DNA of 64,000 bases, taken from assembly GCA_963971305.1 (NCBI GenBank), contig OZ020306.1:39019512-39083511 (forward strand), written 5' to 3'. The DNA is from Arcuatula senhousia (lineage: Eukaryota > Mollusca > Bivalvia > Mytilida > Mytilidae). The notes beneath the pieces were generated by a model. It made no database searches. It saw only the letters and a list, made by a program, of their open reading frames with translations, and was not told the DNA's origin. A program made the translations under genes and the position numbers. Below are positions 11,091-23,530 of this stretch, piece after piece (positions within the stretch are counted from its first letter, which is position 1; every line of letters begins with the position of its first letter).

Positions 11091-11234
11091 CATCCAGTAA
11101 TCCCGACACAACAAAGGTGACAACAGCACAGGCCGCTAATGAGAGGTAGGTGTTTAGGAAAGCTCTATGTTGCTCATCACCGTCTACACCGCCGCCATTA
11201 AAACTGGGCCAGTAAATCCACAGGAATACAGTAC
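11071..11234 (-). CDS. Rh ammonium transporter, exon 5
   Basis: A 164-bp exon encoding [16 protein letters not shown], then [20 protein letters not shown] and ending KGKFDM. The FLW(I/M)(Y/F)WPSFN and QHRA..NTY.SLAAC blocks are diagnostic of Rh glycoproteins. Acceptor ATCAG before 11234; donor GTAAGT at 11065-11070. It begins with the last two bases of a split glycine codon (G|GT) supplied by exon 4 and ends in phase 0. The donor lies inside a satellite monomer. Confidence 0.95.
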
Positions 11235-11399
11235 CTGATGAAACCAACATTTACTTTTGAGATTTCATGACAAATATAAGAGATAAAGAGTAAACATGTT
11301 CAAGAGTGTAACAGTGTCAAGCTGTGTAAATATAAAATTTAGGACGTACCTTCATTAGAGTTTTGCAACCGTTTTTTGTTGTTAAAATTTTAAAAAATT

Positions 11400-12744
11400 A
11401 ACAAGAGGCTCCCAGGAGCCTGAATCGCTCACCTGGTCTTAATGTCAACCCTTTGACCACTTTTGTATAGATAAATGAGCTGAATGTTTAAGCAATAAAA
11501 AGCTTTTCTCTATCTGCAATAGTTTTCATTCCAAAGCAAAAAACACTATTTTTCACCTTTAAAGGGCAATAACCCCTTAAAGGAGTCATCTGACAACTTC
11601 GACCCTAAAAATACTTTTGTAGAGCTAATTAAGCTGAACATTTAAGCAAGCTACATCTTTTCTCTATCTGCAAAAGTTTTCTTTCTTTAGGCAAAAAACA
11701 CTATTTTTTGTCTTTAAGGGGCCGTAACCACTATAAGGGGTCATCTGGCAACTTTGACCATATGGAAAATTTTGTAGAGCTAAATGAGCTGAACATTTAA
11801 GCAAGCAACAACTTTTCTCTATCTGCAATAGTTTTCATTCCACAGGCCAAAAACACTATTTTTTGCCTTTAAGGGGCTGTAACCCCGATTAGGGGTCATC
11901 TGACAACTTCGACCATATGGAGACTTGTGTAGAGCTAAATGAGTTGAACATTTAAGCAAGCAACAGCTTTTCTCTATCTGCAATAGTTTTCATTCTATAG
12001 GCCAAAAACTCTATTTTTTGCCTTTAAGGGGCCATAACCCCTATAAGGGGTCATCTGACAACTTTGACCCTATGGAGACTTTTGTAGAGCTAAATGAGCT
12101 GAACATTTAAGCAAACAACAGCTTTTCTCTATCTGCAATAGTTTTCATTCTATAGGCCAAAAACTCTATTTTTTGCCTTTAAGGGGCCATAACCCCTATA
12201 AGGGGTCATCTGACAACTTTGACCCTATGAAGACTTTTGTAGAGCTAAATGAGCTGAACATTTAAGCAAGCAACAGCTTTTCTCTATCTGCAATAGTTTT
12301 CATTCTATAGGCCAAAAACATGAAAAATGCTATTTTTCACCTTTAAGGGGCCGTAACTCCCATAAGGGGTCATCTGACAACTTCGACTCAATGGAGACTT
12401 TGGTAGAGCTTTTGATGCTGAAGCAGTAGCGTGGCATCAGATTTCATCTATCTCTTATACTTTTTGATTTACAAGCCAAAAACAGTAGTCTGACCCCCCT
12501 GGTCTATTTTTAGCAACGGCGGCCATGTTTTTCGACGAATCAAAAATCCCCACATCAGTTCTGTGGGGGATACCCTAAAGTACCACCAGACCAAATTTGG
12601 TTTGAATCTGTGGAGCCGTTTCAGAGGAGAAGAAGTTTGAAGAAAAGTTAACGACGACGACGGACGACGACGACGGACGACGACGACGACGGACGCCAAG
12701 TGATGGCAATAGCTCACATGGCCTTTGGCCAGGTGAGCTAAAAA
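11400..12744 (+). mobile_element. Hairpin-ended element with ~157-bp internal minisatellite
   Basis: It starts AACAAGAGGCTCCCAGGAGC (a short hairpin) and ends with the 29-base hairpin AGCTCACATGGCC ... GGCCAGGTGAGCT (12711-12739) followed by AAAAA. Inside are about five copies of a ~157-bp unit (GAACATTTAAGCAAGCAACA ... GGGGTCATCTGACAACTT) and a (GAC)n tract (about 12655-12692) beside the right hairpin. It fills most of Rh intron 4. Sister copies lie at 24010-25993, 31975-33468 and 37151-39312. No protein is encoded and the transposon class is unknown to me. Confidence 0.8.
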
Positions 12745-12999
12745 GGAACCAAGCATTTGTATGTGACGTCCCTTTTTGGGATTGCTCATGATATATTTGT
12801 AACGTAAGAAAAGCTCCCAGATTTATCTTACTTATAAGTACTATAACTACTTAACATTTTTGAAAAAAAAAACAATATGAAAACCCCATTACTTAAGGTG
12901 TTTAACTACATTTCCTAAAAACGTTTTTGTTCGTTTATCTTTCTAACGTCCAAGGTACTTTAAATGTACCAATTATTTGTGTGAAATAGAGATACTCAC

Positions 13000-13144
13000 C
13001 AATCATAGAAAATAAATCTGAATGATAAACAGTTCCTTCACCGGGGTGGCCTTCTGCCTTCTCGTCGTAAAGAACTCGTGCTACTGCTAGACCAAAGTAC
13101 GCACCGAAAGCATGGATATACATAGACTCTCCAACATCTGTGGC
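13000..13144 (-). CDS. Rh ammonium transporter, exon 4
   Basis: A 145-bp exon encoding [19 protein letters not shown], then VARVLYDE ... [11 protein letters not shown]. This is the Rh block in which the first pore twin histidine sits: the H of (Y)IHAFGAYFG, about residue 175, is intact. VYHSDLF is another invariant Rh motif. Acceptor TTTTTGCAG before 13144; donor GTGAGT at 12994-12999. Enters in phase 0 and leaves in phase 1. Confidence 0.95.
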
Positions 13145-13189
13145 CTGCAAAAAGAAAAAGAAAATGGGTCAAAGACAGAAATGGCCAGA

Positions 13190-13690
13190 TTTAGTTTAAC
13201 AGGAAATATAAGAGCCAACATTATGGGAGCTCATGCTGATGCTGCATACCAAATATCAAGAGGCTTTGATTAGTAGTTGCTGAGAAAACTGTTACGAAAA
13301 TTTTCTATTATTGAACATTAATGTCAAAAATAAACTAAGTCGGTAAACAGGAAGTAGGTGAGCGACAGACCTGAAATCGAATCCCATGTTATGGGGGCCC
13401 ATGCTAATGCTGCATACCAATTATCAAGAGGCTGTGATTAGCAGTTGCTGAGAAAATTGATTCGAAAATTTTCTATCATTGAACATTAATGTAAAAAATT
13501 TACTAAGTCTGTAAACAGGTAGAAGGTAAGTGACAGACCTTAAATCAAACCCCACGGTATGAGACCCCACTTCAATGCTGTATACCAAATATCAAGTGGC
13601 TGTGATAAGTAGTTGCTGAGAAAACTGTAACGAAAATTTCTTCCCCGCCCGCACGCCGCTCGTCCGCCCGCCCAACATTCACCATTTTAT
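13190..13690. repeat. ~172-bp tandem repeat in Rh intron 3
   Basis: Nearly three copies of a unit containing GCTGCATACCAAATATCAAG, TAGTTGCTGAGAAAACTGT and AAACAGGAAGTAGGTGA, ending in a C/G-rich tail (CCGCCCGCACGCCGC near 13644). Related units appear at 26416-27162 and 43716-44050, so this is one dispersed family. Confidence 0.75.
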
Positions 13691-13994
13691 ATCCTGGATT
13701 TTTCAATCCGTGAAATCCGGCCAAAAATGTATTGATGCAAAAGACATCAAAAATAGAAAGTAACAACAAAATTTGAAGCAATATATATCTCAATGATATT
13801 CGTCTGAGAAACTCTTGTAAAATTAAGACATTTACTACATCGGAAAACTTCGTTTTGAAGATATATAGTACAACTTTTTCGTCTCCCACAACGCTTGAAA
13901 TCATTTCTTTCTTCTTTTTTTGCATTCTAATGTTCCTTCTCCATAAAAACATCAGAACCTTTTACACAGATTTGTATTTCAGACACCAACTTAC

Positions 13995-14145
13995 ATGAAG
14001 TTTATCCAATCCAATGTACTCATTGACTTGGGACAAGACAACTTCTATCAAAGCCATAACTAATAGTTGCATCGGGCCGGTTTTACCCAGGACAGCACCA
14101 AAGGATATAAGAACTGTTGCAGCAGCAAAATCACAGAGAAGCATG
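13995..14145 (-). CDS. Rh ammonium transporter, exon 3
   Basis: A 151-bp exon encoding (D)[20 protein letters not shown], then [20 protein letters not shown] and [25 protein letters not shown] and VNE(Y/F)I are Rh family signatures; the aspartate of CDF matches the conserved pore-floor aspartate. Acceptor ATTACAG before 14145; donor GTAAGT at 13989-13994. The first base completes a GA|C aspartate codon from exon 2, and the exon ends in phase 0. Confidence 0.95.
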
Positions 14146-14517
14146 CTGTAATATTCCAAAATATCTCGTAAGCTTTACTTTAATGTATTATCGGTTTAAA
14201 AGGCAACTTGTATGCGTATTGATTTAGAAATGTGAAAATGATTTTACAAACACTCTAAAGCAGACAGTTGTCATTAACAAGCAATGTGAACGTAACTGTT
14301 ATAGAATGGATTTGTTGCAGTTAGAGAATGTTCTACTCACAGAATGGACCATTTTAGTTCATATAGTTATGTGTGTAACTGTTTGTACCATTTGAAAACG
14401 TAAAATTAGTGCTGCTTGAGATAAGGGACAGACACAAGACATTCGACGCCCAATACCATAAAGTTAGTTATCTTTGAACGTAAAAAACTAGTGTTCTTAG
14501 TACGTAAAAAAACTTAC

Positions 14518-14698
14518 TCTTCAGCACTGATAGTAAACTTTCCACTGTTGTGAATCAGGCCCCTTATAATCATGGCCCATTGTACAACAAAGGCTCCTAT
14601 CAAAAGATTAATCCCCACAGAGGAATATCCATAGCGTTTCAGAAAGGTCATGAGAAACCCGAAGCCGATGTAGATCATAACGTGAACATCTTGGAAAC
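14518..14698 (-). CDS. Rh ammonium transporter, exon 2
   Basis: A 181-bp exon encoding [20 protein letters not shown], then [16 protein letters not shown] and ...[23 protein letters not shown].(V/I)[11 protein letters not shown](F/Y)SSVG is the most recognisable N-terminal Rh motif. A long T-run and AG form the acceptor before 14698; the donor is GTAAGT at 14512-14517. It starts by finishing a serine codon (A|GT) from exon 1 and ends in phase 2. Confidence 0.95.
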
Positions 14699-14902
14699 CT
14701 AAAAAAAAATTAATTGTTTTGTTAGTACATGTTTGTATGTATATTATTTTAATTACTAAAACCCCTAGAATATACCATTTTGGACAATTCAAACAATCTG
14801 CCTTCCACTCAGCGTGATTTTTTGTTTTTGACTGATCAAATTCCAATATGATGGCATCTTAAAATAGAAATAACAACAAAGTTTCAGGCAAAAAGTTTTG
14901 CT

Positions 14903-14946
14903 ACGCCTGACGCGTGTTTCTTCCATTCAAGACTCACCAGAGGCGC
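14903..14946 (-). ncRNA. Decayed hammerhead relic, copy D
   Basis: On the minus strand GCGCCTCTGGTGAGTCTT ... GAAAC ... GTCAGGCGT. The core reads CTGGTGAG instead of CTGATGAG, and stem II is weakened, so self-cleavage is unlikely. Part of a fragment (about 14881-14985) of the same repeat as 7974-8558. Confidence 0.6.
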
Positions 14947-15017
14947 TTAATCCAAAACTTTTAAAGATTAAAAATGCCAAGCACTAAACGAGTTAGCTAT
15001 GTTTTTGGTCTACTTCG

Positions 15018-15370
15018 ACTACTTAGTGGCGAATAGGCCCACAGCAGAGCCTAGCTTGTCGTAAGAGGCGACTATTTAAAGGGTCTTGGGATTCTGACGT
15101 CGGGTCATTCCTCAGCCCACAGAGCGAACAAGTGTGTATCCTAGGTGGCTGAATAGGGTGGCCCTCGTTCGCGGGGGTTGTCAGGTCTGTAATACGGAAA
15201 CTCTGACGCTGACCATAGTGGGCCTTTGTTTCCCACCCCACCCCCCATTTTTCATCATCATTTCATGTTCATTTTATCATCCTTTTCATGTTCATCGCTT
15301 TTAAATAACCTGCATAGCGTTGAAATTGCGTAAAACATCAACTCACTGACTAACTCACTCACTTAAACAG
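15018..15370 (+). mobile_element. SINE-like fragment, diverged
   Basis: Plus-strand relative of the element at 2096-2612: GTGGCGAATAGGCCCACAGC, then GGTGGCTGAATAGGGTGGCC, ending CATTTCATGTTCAT and a run of AACTCACT-like units. Its middle portion is missing. In Rh intron 1. Confidence 0.55.
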
Positions 15371-18300
15371 GAGTAGCAAATTGGTTGTGAAAACATGTGA
15401 AAAGAATTAATGTAAGATGAATAAATAGATAAAGATTAAAACTAAGTTGTTCGGGTTTGTAGCTGAGTAAGTCAACTATGAGCTCTGCTCCAATCAGCAT
15501 ATACAAAGCCCCTTTTCTTTGTAAAGGGCTAGTGTGGGATTATATTGGTAAGGGTGTCTGTCCGTGGGTGCACTGGTTACACCTCAGATGAATCATCTCT
15601 TATCCGCACACCTGACAAAATATTTGATGAAAACTTTCACTTGATCCTTTTATAGAATTTGATCTGGTGGATAGGAAGGCTTTTTCCATTGGTAAAAATC
15701 AAAGGCGGATTTAGATCTGGAGTGTTGGGCGCGCACCGGTGACCCTCTCGTTTGACAAGAAAATTCAGTCCCAGGAGATTTTTCAAATTGCGCGCCTCCC
15801 GTTTGAAAATATCTGTATCCGCCACAGAACCTGAATTTATTTAATATAATTATTAATTTAATATTGAAAGCTCTAACCAGGGGTAAAAGTGACTTTAAAA
15901 ACAGAAACCTAGTTACTGTTAAATTGGCCTTCGAACAATTGAAATAATAAAAAAAAAACATTTTCAGTGAATGCACTTAAAATATTTTGTATACGTGTGT
16001 CTTTGGATTCAAATTCAAATAGTAACTTTATATATTTAACAAGGCTGCAAAATATTTGCATAATTTTTCAACGTTGTATTATATAATCATAACTATTGTT
16101 CAAAGACCACCTTCATATTCAACTTAACACCCTTTATTCAAATTTAACCCGAAATCTTGAGTTACGAGATTAAGTTTTTAACAAAAAAAACCATCTATGA
16201 ATTTGAATTCTTGAAATTGTAAACAAAAAAATAAAGGACAAAACTAAATGCTACATGAAAAATAGGTCCGTCAAATTTAGCAATATGATATCGACATATC
16301 CAATGTCCTTTAATAATAATTTACGATATTTTGCAGAAACTTTAAACTTTCTTGTGAAAAGATTTTTAAGGAAGAGCAGTATCATATTTAGAAAAAATAG
16401 CATTCTTTAATAACGATGATAGTGACTGCTTTGGCAAGGAGCAAAGGAGTAAAACTTTTTGTATTGAGAACTTTTTTTACCTATTCAGCATTTCGTATTT
16501 GAAACCACTGGCTGGTGGACCAGAGGTTCCCTAGGGTAACAAAAAGCCTGCGTTTGACACAAATTTACTAAAATATTTTTTTTGAAATTTACGATTGTCT
16601 AAATTTGAAATTTACGATTGCCTAATTCCATTTTGCTCATAGTCGATAACCTCGGTGCTAGATTTCGCTTTCCTGTTTGAACTTTTCCATTGTTTTGTTT
16701 CTAGTGCTGCTGATGAAAGGTTATTTCTTGAAAATGCATTCACAGCACAACCAAATTTACCGGTTGTTTAAATAAGGCTTTTGTGTACTTGTTGTATAGC
16801 TTTTGGCAAAAGAAGAACCCTAAAGTGTGCTATAATGTTATTACATATTTCCAAAATATTTGACAATGTTTGGCTGTTTCTTTTAAAAATTGATAAATTT
16901 ATCTGTTTGGTCATTGTTGTAATATTTTTTGGCATTTTTTTTTTTATCAAATCTAATATTCTACCGGTATTCCAAGTTTTCTACTCCTAGCGTGTCTTAT
17001 GAAGGTTAATATAGAAAAGCGCTTACCACGCAGTGAAATTTTGCTTTTGTACATTTTATTAAAATCATTTAAATATGTGGATCGTGTCTTTTTGGCATAT
17101 ATTTCATATTCTTTCGTTTCTAATATTCGTATTCTCATTTTGATTGAATTTTGTTGTCTTTTTAAAATAGAATAAATGGAGGCGGTAAGCCGAATAGGTA
17201 ACTTGAATCTTTTAAATCAATCATTTTGTTTTTAAGTTTTTTTTTTCAATACTGACATAACGTATAAAGCCTCAATTCTGGTATAGATGCGTGTAAAAAT
17301 TAAATGTATATTTTTCATCTAAAAACCTAAGCGAACAGGAAGTAGCTGTTCAAGGTACAGCCTCAAAAATTGCATTTAGCTTACAACATGTGTTGCATCT
17401 AATGTGAAGATTATTTAAGTTTTGCGATAATAACTTAAATAATAATGTATGTATATGATATTTGGCGAATTCAAAAAACATTCAATTACATCTTTATGGA
17501 TATGTTAAATCATTCAATAAAACATGAAAATACTACATTTCAGAGGTCAAAGATAAGAAATAGAAAGACGAATTCGATGCTATCTTTCTTTAGATGAGAT
17601 TCCTTTGATCGTAAACTGCAATGTCTTGCAAGTCATTGTATATTGAAATTCAATCTTCTTTATTAAACGAAATGTAAATAAGAAGATACCGGCAGTTGAT
17701 TTACACTTTGTTTTGAATTATATAGTATACATACATGCATGTATTTACGCATTAATTTTGACTTCCAAACAAGCGCTAAATGCCAAAAAATCTTTCTTTC
17801 TTTCATTCTATCAAATGCGTGGTTCTTTTGATTCTTTTACGAATCAAGTTAACTGCAATAAAGTTTATTTTGCTTAGTACAAACATTACCTAATTAAGAT
17901 GCACAATATCAAAGGGTTTTGTCGACAATTTTCATAAAAACGCTGTCATTTATGAAATTTCGTTAATAAAGGTTTCGTCGACATCCGATATCTGCGTATC
18001 AAGTTTCATGAAAGTATGAAACCCTTTTTTCTAAACCGAACACTTTTAAATAATTTATAACGATACTGCCTATTGTGTAAACCACTGAGACTTCAATAGC
18101 TTACTTATAGGTATAACCTTAAAGTTTATTCTGAACATTTTATTAATTTTTAATCAGCCGTTTTAGACATCGTATAGGTTCTATAAAATACTGACTTGTT
18201 TTTTTGTGTGTTTTGAATGCATGTCTTTAGTTTTACGTAATAAATCAACTTTTCGAGACGTACAAATTGGTAAATGCATCGTATGTAAATATTTAAGGGC

Positions 18301-19694
18301 AAATTATGTGCACATAAATAGTTAGTTTTTGTTCTTTATATGATGAAAAGTCCATTGATCATTTAAAAGAGAAACAAAATCAGTTAACAGTCTTATTCAA
18401 AATCACGTGTCAAAGAAACATGAGTTTTCATTCTTAAACAAGATTTTTTTTTCAAATAAGTCAAATTTTACATTTCCTTATAAAAAGACATGCATTTTTC
18501 ATTTTCTTTGTTCGTATGTATACACTATAAAAAGTTTGCCTTAGGCTTACAAATTTAGAAACAAGTATACATATATGCTTGGAAAATAGTATAAAACTCA
18601 GTCTGTAGATTTCAAAGTCAGTTACTGCAAACTCCATCTAAGTTCGCGTCGGAGATCAGTTGCTGTCCCTGCCTGAGGAGGGTTCGGAAAAGAGTTAATA
18701 GAGGGATAAGTTAAAATTTCATGATTAAAATAAAGTTATGTTAAATTAATGTATCATTTGGAACATAATACCCATAACTTCATTTTACTGGACTAAAACT
18801 GTAGTGAACTCCAAAGCAGAATTGATGATTATAACTTCAAAAATAACAGGGGGTCGCTTTGGCACTATCCATCTTCTAGTGTCATGCAGCGTCAAAAAAA
18901 AAAATAACGCAGATTTCTGGGCAACCATATGCCTCAGTGCCTGATAATCTACATGTAGCTGTATTCTATAGTACTAGAGGATGAAAATAGATTTTTAGCT
19001 CCATTTGATTATTTTGAAACGCAGGCGACGTACATTCCAGCATTCTGGCTGTGCCAAGCGGTTTTAGATTGGTACTTTTGATGGCTAGTCATTTACATCT
19101 AGGATGAAAGCTCTACAAGACGTGCTTATCATGTTCATTGGTAACATGAACAGCTTTCCGTTGACACAAAACAAATGTTTTTTTAAGTATCAAAAACCAT
19201 CAAAGCATTTTGAAACCAAGACGAACATCTTTATTATTGGCAAAATAAAATTCTCAAACGTCGGACAAGTTAAAAGTTCAACCTAGGGAAATGCCACCTT
19301 ATCAACTTTCACACACTGTTAGCATTGATCATGAGAAAACAATACGTTATGGTGACATATGTTGGCCTACTTGTTAAAATAAAGCAAGATGTCACGTCAA
19401 AATAAATACAATGCGTAAATCATCTGGTATATACATTTTCATACAAAATGTAAAGTATATTCAAATAAAAGTGCATGCAGTGCTATTTTTACTACTCGAT
19501 GTTTTGAACTATCTTGTTTTCACATGTAAACTTTTTGCAGTAAAAGATTCTTTTTTTCAATGAACTTTTTGTTAGCGATTCTTTTTTTCAATAAATTTTC
19601 TTTTAATTGATTTATTGACAAAATTATTAATACTTAAAATCTATGAAAATTAGTGCAATAAAATTAATAAATCAAACAAGCCTGATGGTCTTAC
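15371..19694. other. Rh intron 1, remainder
   Basis: About 4.3 kb of A+T-rich sequence. A G/C-richer stretch at 15650-15840 may be a decayed element but I cannot name it. No convincing exon, RNA gene or long open frame. Confidence 0.5.
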
Positions 19695-19854
19695 TGGTAT
19701 ATCTTTTTTGCACGGCATCACTAGCCATATTTTCGTCCTGTGCTTTTGGTTTTGCTCCATCATCATATTCAACTAAAACTCCAAATAGAATCAGAAAAAC
19801 CACTTGACAAATTAATGCAAAGACTGGAAATTTTATTCTCCGTAAGTTCACCAT
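19695..19854 (-). CDS. Rh ammonium transporter, exon 1 (start codon)
   Basis: First coding exon of a plasma-membrane channel for NH3/NH4+ (and possibly CO2). From ATG at 19854 it encodes MVNLRRIKFPVFALICQVV, then LFGVLVEYDDGA ... QKRYT. A basic start followed by one hydrophobic helix and an acidic loop ending in Y is the standard Rh N-terminus; the (F/L)V.YD motif is typical. The donor GTAAGA (19689-19694) leaves phase 1, joined to exon 2 as Y-T-S-FQDVHV. The seven exons total 1073 nt (357 residues) against a usual 450-480. The missing C-terminus must lie off the left edge. A TATA-like CTATATAG lies ~35 bp before ATG; its role is unclear. Confidence 0.9.
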
Positions 19855-20439
19855 GTTTATTGCTTATCAGTATTTTTACATATAGTACTATACTATATAG
19901 AATCTGGGAACTTAGCGTTGTGTTGACAAACGATCTGCTGTGTGGCAGTTTTTAACCAATCAGAACCGACCTCTAAGACACCACCTTAAACAGACCAGCT
20001 GATTGTACGAGAGGTATTTAACGTACATAGTAAATGAATGGAACATGATGATAGAGAACGCTTAATTGAAATGACAATCGGTTTTCTTAGGGGTCCTTGA
20101 CAAGATATTCAGGTTGAATATGCTTGTTATTATGTGATGAATGGGGGTCTTTATACTTGAAGTGGGTCACTGAAAAATGGCACATTTTCTTATATTATAA
20201 CATTACAAACAGAACAAACAACGTTAAAGGCACAGTTCATACGGTTAAAAGCGTATTATTGCTAATCTTGTTTGATTTTTTTTAAATGCCAAGTTTTGTA
20301 TTTCATTGTTTTAAAAAGTTCATCTAAATTTGTTTAAAGGTCAACATAATTTGTGCTGACATTATCTTATGCGTGCTTATTGTAATAATTTATGTAATTG
20401 TCATGTCGATGTTCATTTGTCTTTTTTCTGGGTCTATTG
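19855..20439. other. Upstream flank of the Rh gene
   Basis: Would hold the Rh 5' untranslated region and promoter. I see no clear core promoter beyond the TATA-like run near 19885-19900. Confidence 0.4.
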
Positions 20440-20700
20440 TGGATAAAAACTAACTGCCATTCCGTTGACTCCAGAAAGAAGCAAAGAGGTACCGACGGCT
20501 CAATGTCAAATGTCCGAAAGGGCAAAGACATAATTAGTCGATACAAACGGAACAAATGAACATGAAAAGGGCAGACTACACAAAACGCACAGAAAACGAA
20601 TTAGCATCCTTAGAGTCAGCAATAAGACCTCAAGTCGTCACAACAGGAAACTCGGTTCTCCGGAAGCGTACATGACCTGTTTGTTTGTTTAAGTTCGAGA
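20440..20700 (-). mobile_element. Retroelement 3'-end fragment with the uninterrupted insertion target
   Basis: Diverged copy of the sequence that the giant palindrome interrupts at 45.5/59.2 kb. Shared words in order: GAAAGAAGCAAA, TGTCAAATGTCCGAAAGGGC, CACAAAAC, then GACCTCAAGTCGTCACAACA and CTCCGGAAG. Here CAAGTC occurs once and the two flanks are continuous, so this is a paralogous empty site. Confidence 0.75.
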
Positions 20701-21667
20701 CCGTTTATGGTTTGCTTCCAAGTGTTGCTTTGTAAAAATGATTACAATGCAAGCAGGAACTCGAAGTTGTCATTCCTGAACGCCAGAATTTATAGGCTTG
20801 TTTCTTAGAAGTGTCGTTCCAGATTTTACCAGGTTAGTATTTCCCAATTTTGTCGCTATGCTAAATACATTTAGGTGATGGATATGTAGAAAACATCAAT
20901 CTAGCAGCATTTGACAATGGGAAGTAGTTTGTATATAAAAAGACAACAATATTTAACTTTATTTGGCATTTAGACAAGCTGCAACAGCTCAACAGAGCAA
21001 TAAAGGGGAAAATGCCTCTTAACCATCGGCATGTTAGATACGTACATTGTTCTTATTCCACGGAGTGTTTTCTAATTGTAAGAGAAAATAGAAATTGCAT
21101 TTTCTCAGCTTTGAACCTTGAATGGCGTTATCAAACGCTTACTCGAGTATTTGTTAAACAATACATCTATGGTTAAACAATAAAATATAAGAATTTTGTG
21201 ATGATTCTAATATACAGCTTTATGGTGACTTAAATAAAAATAATTCTTGGCAAAATTTACCACGTGGGTGCCCTTGGTTAGGTTAAGAAAGGAATATATG
21301 GCGTTTGGCTTCAAACGCAGTAAACATTGCATCGTTTTATTCAAAAGCAGTGAACATGTCATCGTTTGTTCAAGCGCTCTCAGTGCTGGATGGTAGAAAG
21401 AAAGTGTGCGCATTTGTACTGTTTGTGGAACACGGGATATGTTCTAAGTACATTTTTAAAATAATTTGTTTGTGTATGAACAACTCATTATATTTAACTT
21501 GATACGTCTGAAACAAGACTGAAAAACGAACCTCAACGATATCATTTTCATATTTTGGCAGATAATTCATAATCATTTTTCAAATTGATACATATCAAAA
21601 TAACAGTGTTTGATATATGAAAAATTAAACAAACAACTAGCACATACAACTTGCGCAAAGTAACTGA
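20701..21667. other. No gene seen
   Basis: A+T-rich sequence. The short open frames on both strands look random. Confidence 0.45.
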
Positions 21668-22252
21668 TAAAGGAGTAGAGCCATGAAGGCCACAAAATGG
21701 CCCAAAAATTCAACTTTGATAAATCTGCTTGGAGCTGCTGCATAAATGTTCATTAGTCTTTATATTTCATGAATTGTAATACTTTTTCCTTCAATTATTT
21801 ATCAATAAGGAGAGCAGAAAGGTGAAAAATAGACTAATTTGTGAAAAATTACAATTAGTGACAGTTTTCTTTGATTTTCATGTATAAATCGATGAATATG
21901 AAATGGGCCACACCTGTCGACCAAAATTATTTTGTGATAGAAATGTGTATTATGATACTTTAAATAAATTATTAAAAAATTACGATGGTCGAGGAATGTG
22001 GCCAATACTTATTTTGACGAAATATGCAGAGAAACCAGTGAAAATGTGTGAAAAATGAGGAATTTTCAAATTTATGGCCTGTTTAAAGTCTCAAGGTTAA
22101 ACCTGCGGTGTAAATATTTGGCTAAATCTTACAGATATGAAAAGTTTGTCCATACCTTAACATATTTTAGTTAAATTTTTTACAAGTTATAGTAGTTGAA
22201 AAATAGTGAAAATACCGGGCCGATTTAGGGCCTTCGTGGCTCTACTCCTTTC
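21668..22252. mobile_element. MITE with AAAGGAGTAGAGCC ends
   Basis: Non-coding 585-bp element bounded by inverted repeats AAAGGAGTAGAGCCATGAAG at the left and CTTCGTGGCTCTACTCCTTT at the right (one mismatch in the first 20 bases). The element at 27410-28012 has the same type of ends. No clear target duplication. Confidence 0.75.
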
Positions 22253-23215
22253 TGAGAAAAATATAACTAGACTTTGATTTAATTATAATCAGCCAACTTG
22301 CTTAAAAACCTAAGAACTCTGTTGGTGGTCATTCCAATGTCTTTTAAAATAGAAGGTACATAAAACCCTTACGTATATATACAAATGTATAGTTATTGCT
22401 CTAATAGATGATAGTGTATGCGATATAACCTACAATATTAATGAGATAAATTTGAAAATTCCACAACGAAAAACAGCCAGCAGCTTTCAATGTGACCAGC
22501 GTCGCTGCTCGCTCTTTTGCAATTGGCCCTAAATTGAAAATAAACTACATATTATTCCAGTCCAAATTATAAAGTATTAATGAAAGACCTCCTTTTGGAC
22601 AAAGAACCATTAACATAAATTCGATGAATACAGACAACAGCTTTGCTAAATAGAAAATTTTGAGAGGTTGAATAAGTGTACGCGACACAGCTCACATATA
22701 TAACAAGCAGTGATTTAGAGCAATCACGATTGGCAACCGCCAGCAGCCTTCAACAACTTGCCGTTCTTCAATTGGTCCGTGGTCTAAATAGAATCCATGT
22801 AATTCAAATCCAGTCCTGAAATAGTCACAGATAGACCCTTTCTCAAAAATAGGGCATCTAATGGAACATTAAATGATCCCCCGCCACGATTTTCATCAAT
22901 AGTTATATATATTTTTATACTACATCTATAAAGAGACAGAAAAGAAATGAGTTCTCTTTCTTACACCAGAAACTCTCTTCATTTTCAAATTTTGAACATT
23001 TCGAAGTGGCAAATTTTCAATAATGATTTTCGGATCATCCTGAAAATTTAACTTGACCTGTATTTTATTGTACTCAACAGCTGTGCTAATATCATTTAAA
23101 TACCTTGACTCGTTTTCAAGTTATCATCCGGAAACCTTCAGGGGACGGACTAACACCGAAAGAAACTGAGGGTATAACATTATACCTCGCCACTTCGTGT
23201 GGAGGGGTATAAAAA
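22253..23215. other. Non-coding, possible decayed elements
   Basis: Two blocks share the theme AATTGGCCCTAAATTGAAAA / AATTGGTCCGTGGTCTAAAT and GTCCAAAT..AGT, suggesting a ~260-bp diverged duplication. The end at 23171-23215 (GGTATAACATTATACCTCGC, then GGAGGGGTATAAA) looks like an element terminus. Confidence 0.4.
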
Positions 23216-23530
23216 GGAACAAAGTTGTGTTCTCAGGTAGTTGAATGGGGAGGCGCTGTCAAAATGAAATCAGAGATACATGCGGAACACTTGACTGCAA
23301 ACTACAGTCATGCAATTTGTTTGGAAAAATGTCATGTTCCTCGCAGGTAAAAGAACCCTGCTGCAGGATTCGATAAGAGAAGGACCCAAGAGATTACTAT
23401 GCACGACGCCAAACTCACCCCGTTTTCCGGTGGCAGTCAAAACTCAAATTCCCTTTAGCCCTTGTGTCCCTAATTCCTCCAAATGTACATTTTATCAGTC
23501 ACCCCTTTCATATGCTGATTGGAAGTGAAG
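23216..23530 (+). mobile_element. SINE-like fragment, diverged
   Basis: Plus-strand relative of 2096-2612: GGTAGTTGAATGGGGAGGC, AAAAATGTCATGTTCCTCGC, AAAGAACCCTGCTGCAGGAT, then CCGGTGGCAGTCAAAACTC. No (AACT)n tail remains. Confidence 0.6.

Noticed and set aside
12469..12789. 106-residue minus-strand frame
   Set aside because: Lies across the hairpin end and (GAC)n tract of a non-coding element.
13572..13952. 126-residue frame between Rh exons 3 and 4
   Set aside because: Overlaps the intronic tandem repeat and carries no Rh or other motif.
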